DNA of 64,000 nucleotides from JBJMQS01 sp045802605 (GTDB taxonomy: Bacteria > Planctomycetota > Planctomycetia > Gemmatales > Gemmataceae): NCBI GenBank assembly GCA_045802605.1, contig JBJMQS010000057.1, positions 1-64,000 of the forward strand, written 5' to 3'. The notes beneath the pieces are model-generated. The model made no database searches and was not told the DNA's origin. It saw only the letters and a program-made list of their open reading frames with translations. Within the stretch, counting starts at the first letter, position 1. The number at the start of each line of letters is the position of its first letter. This document shows positions 45,632 to 53,113 of this stretch, piece by piece. A program made the position numbers and the translations under genes.

Positions 45632-45660
45632 TTGTTTGCGCTGTGGTCGCGACCTATGAT
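45632..45660 (+). promoter_or_regulatory. Sigma70-type promoter for the helicase-methylase operon
   Basis: TTGTTT (45632-45637) and TATGAT (45655-45660) are spaced by exactly 17 bp. The expected transcription start near 45667 lies before the direct repeat described next. Confidence 0.55.
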
Positions 45661-45685
45661 CTTCGATGCGTAAACTGTTCAGTAA

Positions 45686-45727
45686 ATGGTTGCGCAACAA
45701 CGTCAATGACGCATGGTTGCGCAGCAA
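45686..45727 (+). repeat. 15-bp direct repeat at the helicase translation start
   Basis: ATGGTTGCGCAACAA (45686-45700) and ATGGTTGCGCAGCAA (45713-45727) differ at one base with 27-bp periodicity. The second copy contains the helicase ATG. The first, if translated, encodes an abortive MVAQQRQ peptide ending in TGA. Either an operator pair or a leader arrangement. Confidence 0.6.
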
Positions 45728-48700
45728 GAATCAGGTACACCAGTGATGCCGGCAACTGCTCCACTCAATGTCGGCCAGACTTTGACGGGGTCGCTTTTCA
45801 ACGAGCCGATGCGCGTCGAGACAGTCGCGGCAGCAGGGGCCGGGTCTTGGATTGTCGGTCTGGTCGGAATGCAGTCAGAGCGATTTCGTCGCGTCACTTT
45901 GACTGACGCCGACCTGGCAGCCTTGTCGATTCTCGGGTCAGTAAGCTCATTTGATGGCAATGGAAATTTATTGCGATTGGGCATCCAGGCGTATTCGCTT
46001 GGCATTGCCTACGAATTCGATCCTTATTTCGGTCTGTCGATTTCGCGCGTCGATCCGCTTCCGCACCAGCTTGAAGCGGTTTACGACTACCTTTTGAAAC
46101 TAGCCCGCGTTCGATTCCTTTTGGCCGATGATGCAGGGGCCGGCAAGACGATCATGGCCGGTTTGCTGATCCGTGAACTCAAGCTTCGCGGGATGTGCGA
46201 GCGAATCTTGATCGTGGCTCCCGCAAATTTGGCATTCCAGTGGCAGCGTGAGCTCAAAGAGAAATTTGAAGAAAAGTTTCTCGTCATCAAAGGCGACGAT
46301 ATTCGTGACCAATTCGGCGTCAATCAATGGATTGAACAAAAGCAACTGATCACGTCATTGGACCTGGCCAAACGAACTGAAATTCTTCCTGGCCTTCGCC
46401 AAGTGCATTGGGACTTGGTGATCGTTGACGAGGCCCACCGCATGTCGTGGTCGCCACCAGCGCGAAAAACAGCACGCTATGCGCTTGGAGAATTGCTCCG
46501 CGACATTACCGACCACATGATCCTGCTTACCGCAACGCCGCATAAAGGCGATCCGGCCAACTTCACTCTATTTCTGCAATTGCTTGATGCCGACGCCTAC
46601 GCCGATGTTCGGTCGATTCGCGAAGCGATGGACCGCCGACGTGCGCCCTTCTATTTGCGCCGCACAAAGGAGGCGATGGTTTATTTCCCCGAACGGCAAC
46701 CAGATGGTGAATGGGTAGCCAAGAAGATCTTCACTAAGCGAATACCGCACACAGTCGATTTCCAGATAGATGGCGCCGAATTCGACCTGTATCGAGCAGT
46801 GACACGTTTCGTGAAGCGCCAAAGCGCTCGTGCCGCGGCAGCTGGCGATGATCCCCGCGCTCGGGCCGTCGGATTCTTGATGGCTTTGTATCAACGGCGG
46901 CTGGCATCGAGCGCCCATGCCGTGTGTTGCTCGCTTGAGAACCGGGCAAAGCGTCTCGAAGTCGGACTAAAGAAGGCACAGGAACTGGCTCGTACCGCAC
47001 CGCCGGAGTTGCCTGATCCCGAAGACATGGAGGAAATGGACGACAGCGCGCGCGAACGCCTCGAAGAAATGCTTGAAGCGATCACACTTGCCGGCAACGC
47101 TGATGAGGTTCGAGCCGAAATGGCCGAGCTGCGCCAGTTGGCCGACCAGGCCAAGGCCGTCAAAGATGCCGGCGTGGAGGCCAAGCTCTCGCGGCTCAAA
47201 AATCTCATGCATGAACAAGGCTTCTTCGATCACCCCGAAAAGCGTTTGCTGCTATTCACTGAGTTTAAGGACACGCTCGATTACCTGATGTCGAAGCTCA
47301 AGGACTGGGGCTTTCGCGTCGGCTGTATCCACGGCAGCATGCGTATCGGCTCGCGCGACGACGCTGGTTCTCGACTACACACCGAACAACAGTTTCGCGA
47401 TGGCGTGATCCAGGTGCTTGCAGCCACCGAGGCCGCCGGCGAAGGCATTAATCTCCAATGCTGCAATATCCTGTTCAATTACGATATTCCGTGGAACCCG
47501 AATCGCCTTGAACAGCGTATGGGCCGCATCCATCGTTACGGGCAACGCAAAGATTGTTTGATATTCAACTTCGTGGCGACGAACACCATCGAAGGCCGTG
47601 TGCTGCAACGACTGTTGGAGAAGCTTCAGGAAATCCGCAATGCTCTGGACGACGACGCTGTATTCAACGTCGTGGGAGAGGTGTTGCCGGCTGCCCAAAT
47701 CGAGCGGGTATTGCGCGACTATTATGCCGGGCATCTTGGTGACGCTGACCTCGAAGATCGATTGCTTCACAACGTTGACGAAGGCCGGTTCCGCGCCATT
47801 TGCCGAAATGCCTTGGAAGGCTTAGCCTCGAAGCGGCTTAATTTGGAAATGTTGATCGAGCGCCGGGCGAAGGCCCAAGAACGTCGAGTCATTCCAGAGA
47901 CCATCGCCCGATTCCTTGGCGAGGCCGCCGAGTATTCGTCGCTTAACCTGAAGGGTGTCCCATCCTTGCAGCACACGTTCGATCCGGGCAAGACGCCCAC
48001 AATCTTGAAGCACTACGAGCGAAGTCCTGATTGGCGGCTGCCGGCTCTATCGGTGAAGTACCCGCGATTGTCCACACACCGTGAAACGGCCGATGACAAC
48101 AATCTCGAATGGGTCACGCCGGGCCACCCGCTTTTTGAGGCCGTCCGCCGGCACACCTTCACGCTGGCTCAGGACGATTTTAAGAAGGGTGCATGCTACT
48201 ACTCCCTCGCTCACGACGCACCGGCCAGAATCGACTTCTATCGCGCCCGCGCTGTTGATGGCCTTGGTCACATCATTCACGAACGATTGTTCGCGGTCGA
48301 AGTCAGCGAGAGCGTCGAACCAATTCCGCGAGAACCTTCCGCATTGGGCGACTTGACACCTGCCGATCCGCAGCCCGAACTGCCGACCGTCGCTCAGATG
48401 CCGGAAGCATCCACATGGCTGCACGAATATGCGCTCAAACCGTTTCTCGACGAAGTTCGCCAAGAGCGACTCACCGAAGTCGAGCGAATCGGCGACCACA
48501 TCGAGCTGTCGCTCACGGAGTTATTGCAGAAGGCAGACGACGAAGTCGGCAAGGCGGCTGCCGATGTCGAACGCCAAGCGCAGGGTTCGGAAGGCCGACT
48601 CAAAATGGCAGAAGATCGCCATTCTGAATTGCTGGCCAGGCGGGATCGCCGGCGAAAGGAACTCGAACAACAGCGGTCGCTGACGTTACAGGCGGTGGAA

Positions 48701-49132
48701 CGAATGGCCTCTGTGCTGATCTTGCCGCACCCGCATCGCGCTGCACCGGAAGTACAACGACTTCGTTCTAATCCGGTCACCGAGGCGACCGCCATGCGCG
48801 TCACGATGGAATATGAGGCCGCCCAGGGCCGGCAAGTTTACGACGTTCATGAAAAGAATCTCGGCTACGACATCATGAGCCTCAATACCAACTCCGGAGA
48901 ATTGCGGCTTATTGAGGTTAAGGGCATCGGCGATACAGACGGAAGCGTGCTGTTAACGCCCAACGAACACCGCGTGGCCGAGGACCGCCGCGACTGTTAC
49001 TGGCTGTATGTCGTGACGCATTGCAACACGACGCCACAACTCCGCGCGCCGATCAAAGACCCTGCTCGATTGCGATGGACCGAAGTTGTCAAGGTCGCGC
49101 ACTTCCGCATCGATACCCAGGGCTTGAGCTAG
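45713..49132 (+). CDS. SNF2/SF2 helicase with C-terminal DUF3883 domain
   Basis: The product is 1139 residues from ATG 45713; ATG 45746 (MPATAPLNVG) is an alternative that would leave the direct repeat outside the gene. Helicase motifs are complete: FLLADDAGAGKTIMAGLLIR (motif I, residues 142-146), VIVDEAHRMSW (II), HMILLTATPHKG (III), LLFTEFKDTLDYL (IV), CCNILFNYDIPWNPNRLEQR (V) and MGRIHRYGQ (VI). A coiled-coil stretch follows near 940-1000. The end is DUF3883-like: GRQVYDVHEKNLGYDIMS and ELRLIEVKGIGD, with a nuclease-like E-x-K. It probably translocates on DNA to find or process invading genomes. It is the first gene of a seven-gene operon. Confidence 0.92.
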   Translation: MVAQQESGTPVMPATAPLNVGQTLTGSLFNEPMRVETVAAAGAGSWIVGLVGMQSERFRRVTLTDADLAALSILGSVSSFDGNGNLLRLGIQAYSLGIAYEFDPYFGLSISRVDPLPHQLEAVYDYLLKLARVRFLLADDAGAGKTIMAGLLIRELKLRGMCERILIVAPANLAFQWQRELKEKFEEKFLVIKGDDIRDQFGVNQWIEQKQLITSLDLAKRTEILPGLRQVHWDLVIVDEAHRMSWSPPARKTARYALGELLRDITDHMILLTATPHKGDPANFTLFLQLLDADAYADVRSIREAMDRRRAPFYLRRTKEAMVYFPERQPDGEWVAKKIFTKRIPHTVDFQIDGAEFDLYRAVTRFVKRQSARAAAAGDDPRARAVGFLMALYQRRLASSAHAVCCSLENRAKRLEVGLKKAQELARTAPPELPDPEDMEEMDDSARERLEEMLEAITLAGNADEVRAEMAELRQLADQAKAVKDAGVEAKLSRLKNLMHEQGFFDHPEKRLLLFTEFKDTLDYLMSKLKDWGFRVGCIHGSMRIGSRDDAGSRLHTEQQFRDGVIQVLAATEAAGEGINLQCCNILFNYDIPWNPNRLEQRMGRIHRYGQRKDCLIFNFVATNTIEGRVLQRLLEKLQEIRNALDDDAVFNVVGEVLPAAQIERVLRDYYAGHLGDADLEDRLLHNVDEGRFRAICRNALEGLASKRLNLEMLIERRAKAQERRVIPETIARFLGEAAEYSSLNLKGVPSLQHTFDPGKTPTILKHYERSPDWRLPALSVKYPRLSTHRETADDNNLEWVTPGHPLFEAVRRHTFTLAQDDFKKGACYYSLAHDAPARIDFYRARAVDGLGHIIHERLFAVEVSESVEPIPREPSALGDLTPADPQPELPTVAQMPEASTWLHEYALKPFLDEVRQERLTEVERIGDHIELSLTELLQKADDEVGKAAADVERQAQGSEGRLKMAEDRHSELLARRDRRRKELEQQRSLTLQAVERMASVLILPHPHRAAPEVQRLRSNPVTEATAMRVTMEYEAAQGRQVYDVHEKNLGYDIMSLNTNSGELRLIEVKGIGDTDGSVLLTPNEHRVAEDRRDCYWLYVVTHCNTTPQLRAPIKDPARLRWTEVVKVAHFRIDTQGLS

Positions 49133-49139
49133 GAACCCG

Positions 49140-52100
49140 ATGATCCCTAAAGAATGCAAGCGTCTAGCTGAAGTGGACTTTCCGATTGCGGTGGTCTCTA
49201 AGCACTCCGCATGCGAGAAGCTGATCCGTCACGGTCTTCCTTCAACATTGCACCTCTGGTGGGCCAGGCGACCGCTCGCGGCATGCCGAGCAATGCTATT
49301 GGCGCTGTTGTTGCCCGATCCTGAAGACGCCCACTGCCCAAGCGAGTTTAAGGTGCAGGCTCGGCCGTTATTGGCCAAAATGGCAGGTGCGATCGGTAAG
49401 GCTGATGCGGATCTGCGCGCCAGTTTGTTGCGTTTTATCGGCGACTTTGCCGATTGGGACAATTCATCGCACCCGGTTTATCTCGAAGTGGCCCGCGGGT
49501 TAGTGAAAGCCGCGCATCCAGAAGAGACCCCATTGGTCGTCGATCCTTTCGCCGGTGGTGGATCAATCCCACTCGAAGCGTTGCGGGTCGGCTGCGATGC
49601 ATTCGCCAGCGACCTGAACCCGGTCGCATGCTTAATAAACAAGGTGCTTCTCGAAGATATCCCACGACACGGGCCTGAGTTGGCCGACGCCTTGCGCCGG
49701 GTAGGCGCTAACATCAAGAAGACCGTCGAGGATGAACTCGCCGAATTCTACCCGCGCGATCCCGATGGTGCTCGACCCCTCGCTTATTTGTGGGCACGAA
49801 CCATACGCTGTGAATCGCCTAATTGTGGCGCCGAGATCCCGTTAGTGCGTTCTTTCTGGTTGTGCAAGAAAGGTGGACGGCTACGCGCAATTCGAACCCA
49901 CGTGATTAAACCAACAAGAGGCGAGCCTCAAGTACGTTTTGAGATTTTCACGCCGACGAATGAGAATGAGGTGCGCGGAGGTACGATTAGCCGGGCCAAA
50001 GCAACATGCATTTGTTGCAATGCGGTATTGCCTGCGGACAGAGTCCGAACATTGCTCATGGTTCAGCGCGGCGGTGCCAATGTCATATTCGATTCAAAAG
50101 CCAAACGCAAAGGTGGAGCATTGCTGCTCGCTGTTGTCACACTACGGGAAGATGCCTCAGGCCGACACTACCGCCTTTCATCGGAAACAGATTACGCTTC
50201 TGTTTGGAAAGCGCAACAGCGATTAACGTTAGTCGAGGCGTCGAAGGGAAAGAATGGGTTTAGTCTCATTCCGGATGAAGAGATTCCACTGACCGAACTG
50301 CGCCGCATATCAGTTCCGATCTATGGTATGACGCATTTTCGTGACATGTTTACCAGTCGGCAGCTCCTGTGCCTCGCTAGCCTTGCCAGACAAGTTGGCA
50401 ATAACGCAGACGACATAGTCTCTCAACAATGTACTCGCCTTCTTGCTCTGAGCATTGACAAAACGGCCGACCTGAACAACGCAAATACACCGTGGAAGCC
50501 TGACGCTGAATGTCCGGTCCATACGTTGGCGCGGCACGACATTGGTATGGCATGGGATTTTGCGGAAGCGGCACCCTTGGCTGAAGCGAGCGGGTCATTT
50601 GTCAGCGCATACGAGCGCACGGCTGATTCGGTTGCCCCAAGTTGGTGCCGCACCAATCACGTGGCGACTTGCCAAACTGGTGATGCGTGCAATCACTCGT
50701 TGCCAGACGAATCTGTGTCAGTGTGGTTTACGGACCCACCCTACTATGACTCAATTCCATATGCGCATCTCAGCGATTTCTTCTACGTGTGGATGAAACG
50801 AACATTGCCAAACGTGGAGAGCATTAACAGCTTTACTCTGTGCCCAAAGGATGAGGAGTGCGTTGTAGATCGCCCCCATAGTCGTATTCCCAATGCAAAA
50901 ACGGCCGAAGTATTTGAAGCTCGGATTGGCAAGGCAATGCATGAAGGCGCGCGCATTACATCTCCTTCGGGAATTGCATGCGTCGTGTTTGCACACAAAA
51001 CAACCGACGGATGGGAAGCACTTCTAACTGGAATGATTCGAGGTGGTTGGACTATTACAGCCTCGTGGCCGATTGCTACTGAAATGGCGACACGGCTGAA
51101 TGCACGCGATAATGCTTCGTTGTCAGCGAGTATTCACCTGGTCTGTAGGCCACGTCCCAATGATGCCCAAATTGGCGACTGGGCAAGGGTTCTCCGCGAG
51201 CTGCCCAGGCGCGTAGCAGACTGGATGGATCGACTTCAAGAAGAAGGTGTTCGCGGTGCCGATCTTGTCTTCGCGTGCATCGGCCCGGCGCTCGAAGTCT
51301 ATAGTCGCTATTCCAAAGTCGTCGATGCCGAGGAACGGGAGATTCCGCTTGGCGGCGATCCCGAAGCCCGTGATCCGCATCTGAGAGGATTCCTAGCTTA
51401 CGTTTGGGAGGTCGTCGGCAGGGCAGCGTTAGAGCAAGTTTTGGGTACAGCCGAATCGAAGGCACGCAATGGCAGTGCTGGGGCGTTGGAAGAAGACGCT
51501 CGATTGACAGCGCTTTTCCTCTGGACACTGCAAGCTACGACCCAGGACAGCGGCTCCTCAGCAACCTCATCCGAAGAAGGCGAAGACGAGAATGAAGCTA
51601 ATAACGAGGATGAAGAAGATTCGCTGGCGAGCAAAACATCGAAGAAGGGATTGTCATTGCCGTTCGACGTAGCCCGCCGCTTCGCTCAACCGCTCGGCAT
51701 TCACCTCGACGCTTGGCAAGGCCGGTGCATTGAGATTGAAAAAGGAATCGTCCGCCTGATCCCCGTCCACGACCGTGCCGAGCAGCTCTTCGGCGAGGAT
51801 GGAGCCGAGGCTGTCGCCGACCGATTGGAAAAACACCGCACAGGTCCGATCCAACCCACTTTGTTCCCGATGGGCGAAGAACCGCAAACCGTCCCCGTCC
51901 GGGGTCGCCGAGGTCGCAGTGGCCGAAGTGTGTCCGACGAATCGCTGAGAAAGCACCGCGGCGCGACGACGCTCGACCACGTTCATGCAGCCATGCTTCT
52001 GCAATCTTCTGGTAGGTCCAACGCTCTCAGGGCGCTCTTGAAAGCGGAGATTGAACGCGGCCCGGATTTCCTTCGGTTAGCGAACGCATTGTCGGCGCTT

Positions 52101-52163
52101 TATCCGAAGGACAGCGACGAAAAGCGACTCCTGGATGCCATGCTATTGGCAGTTCCGAGGTAA
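49140..52163 (+). CDS. DUF1156-type adenine-specific DNA methyltransferase
   Basis: The product is 1007 residues, starting seven bases after the helicase. The DUF1156 N-terminus is typical: LAEVDFPIAVVSKHSACEKL, then HLWWARRPLAACRAM. The SAM-binding segment is PLVVDPFAGGGSIPLEALRV (about residue 130) and the catalytic motif is WFTDPPYYDSIPYAH (about residue 530), an N6-adenine type DPPY. A zinc-like Cys pattern (RCESPNCGAE, ATCICC) lies between. An acidic linker (SSEEGEDENEANNEDEED) near 810 precedes a C-terminal domain with a VRGRRGRSGRSV basic patch. It presumably marks self DNA for the module. Confidence 0.9.
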   Translation: MIPKECKRLAEVDFPIAVVSKHSACEKLIRHGLPSTLHLWWARRPLAACRAMLLALLLPDPEDAHCPSEFKVQARPLLAKMAGAIGKADADLRASLLRFIGDFADWDNSSHPVYLEVARGLVKAAHPEETPLVVDPFAGGGSIPLEALRVGCDAFASDLNPVACLINKVLLEDIPRHGPELADALRRVGANIKKTVEDELAEFYPRDPDGARPLAYLWARTIRCESPNCGAEIPLVRSFWLCKKGGRLRAIRTHVIKPTRGEPQVRFEIFTPTNENEVRGGTISRAKATCICCNAVLPADRVRTLLMVQRGGANVIFDSKAKRKGGALLLAVVTLREDASGRHYRLSSETDYASVWKAQQRLTLVEASKGKNGFSLIPDEEIPLTELRRISVPIYGMTHFRDMFTSRQLLCLASLARQVGNNADDIVSQQCTRLLALSIDKTADLNNANTPWKPDAECPVHTLARHDIGMAWDFAEAAPLAEASGSFVSAYERTADSVAPSWCRTNHVATCQTGDACNHSLPDESVSVWFTDPPYYDSIPYAHLSDFFYVWMKRTLPNVESINSFTLCPKDEECVVDRPHSRIPNAKTAEVFEARIGKAMHEGARITSPSGIACVVFAHKTTDGWEALLTGMIRGGWTITASWPIATEMATRLNARDNASLSASIHLVCRPRPNDAQIGDWARVLRELPRRVADWMDRLQEEGVRGADLVFACIGPALEVYSRYSKVVDAEEREIPLGGDPEARDPHLRGFLAYVWEVVGRAALEQVLGTAESKARNGSAGALEEDARLTALFLWTLQATTQDSGSSATSSEEGEDENEANNEDEEDSLASKTSKKGLSLPFDVARRFAQPLGIHLDAWQGRCIEIEKGIVRLIPVHDRAEQLFGEDGAEAVADRLEKHRTGPIQPTLFPMGEEPQTVPVRGRRGRSGRSVSDESLRKHRGATTLDHVHAAMLLQSSGRSNALRALLKAEIERGPDFLRLANALSALYPKDSDEKRLLDAMLLAVPR

Positions 52164-53104
52164 TGATGGCGCGGGTCTGGCAAATCGGTAGCGGAAAGCG
52201 CGGGCGATCCTATGCGGATTTGCTTGTCAGGCACGCTATCGGTTTGATCGGGCCGGGTGATGCCGGGCGTTGGAGTGCTGACAGGCCGGACAGTGACTTT
52301 GGCGGTACATCGGTACGACGCTTCGCGTCGCCCACGCGCGTCCAGATTGGCGACATGGTGGTTCTTCGTGCGGGCAACGCTGTGGTGAAGGCAATCGGAT
52401 TGATAGCCAGTGAATACCAATACTTGACCCAGTTCGACGACGTGAATGGCTGGGACTTGCAACATGGTCGACGCATTCGCTGGCGGTCGTTGCACGAAGA
52501 TCACGATTTTGGTCAGCCGGTCTTCGGTGCAAATCCGCGACGATTCGGCAAAGTGGATCATCCGCAGGTTGTGGATTTCGCTGAGCGGTTCGTGAATTCG
52601 CCACCGACCGACTGGCAGGTTACCGCGTTGCCGTCGTTGCCGTCAGACGAGGAATCCCTGATCGACGTGCCTGAACGGCTGCGCGACCTCGTTGGATTCG
52701 CACTCGATTTTGTGAATCAACCATTTGGTGAACGTGTGTCGGAAGATGAAATGATCGTGCATTTAATCGTACCGCTGTTCCGTTCGCTCGGCTGGCTACC
52801 GGAACAACTCGCCGTGAAGTGGCGGTACGTTGACGTTGGCGTATTCGAACGGTTGCCCCGGTCGCCGGCAAATTGCCGGCTCATCGTCGAGGCTAAGTAC
52901 CCCGGCGTCGGAGCCGAAGGCGCTTTAGGCCAAGCACGGCGGTATTGCCAGAAGCTCGGAATTTGCCGCGACGTATTGGTGTCTGACGGATACCGTTATC
53001 GGCTATACGCCGCTGACCAAGACTATCAGCCTGTCGCCTATGCAAACCTGCTCCGACTCAAACGAAGGGCGCTGGAGTTGTTCGATCGGCTGACGCGAAG
53101 CTAG
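52163..53104 (+). CDS. PD-(D/E)XK nuclease-like protein (HsdR N-terminal type)
   Basis: The product is 313 residues; the start overlaps the methylase stop (TAATG). The N-terminal 120 residues (ARVWQIGSGKRGRSYADLLV, then VQIGDMVVLRAGNAVVKAIG) resemble a PUA/EVE-like modified-base reader, tentatively. The C-terminal part is like the HsdR N-terminal nuclease: SEDEMIVHLIVPLFRSLGW, YVDVGVFERLPRS and CRLIVEAKYPGVGAEGALGQ, with D-x(n)-E-x-K catalytic residues, then ARRYCQKLGICRDVLVSDGY. It likely cleaves unmodified DNA, which makes the operon a restriction system. A reader plus nuclease fold in one chain is noteworthy. Confidence 0.7.
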   Translation: MMARVWQIGSGKRGRSYADLLVRHAIGLIGPGDAGRWSADRPDSDFGGTSVRRFASPTRVQIGDMVVLRAGNAVVKAIGLIASEYQYLTQFDDVNGWDLQHGRRIRWRSLHEDHDFGQPVFGANPRRFGKVDHPQVVDFAERFVNSPPTDWQVTALPSLPSDEESLIDVPERLRDLVGFALDFVNQPFGERVSEDEMIVHLIVPLFRSLGWLPEQLAVKWRYVDVGVFERLPRSPANCRLIVEAKYPGVGAEGALGQARRYCQKLGICRDVLVSDGYRYRLYAADQDYQPVAYANLLRLKRRALELFDRLTRS

Positions 53105-53113
53105 GGAGAACTC

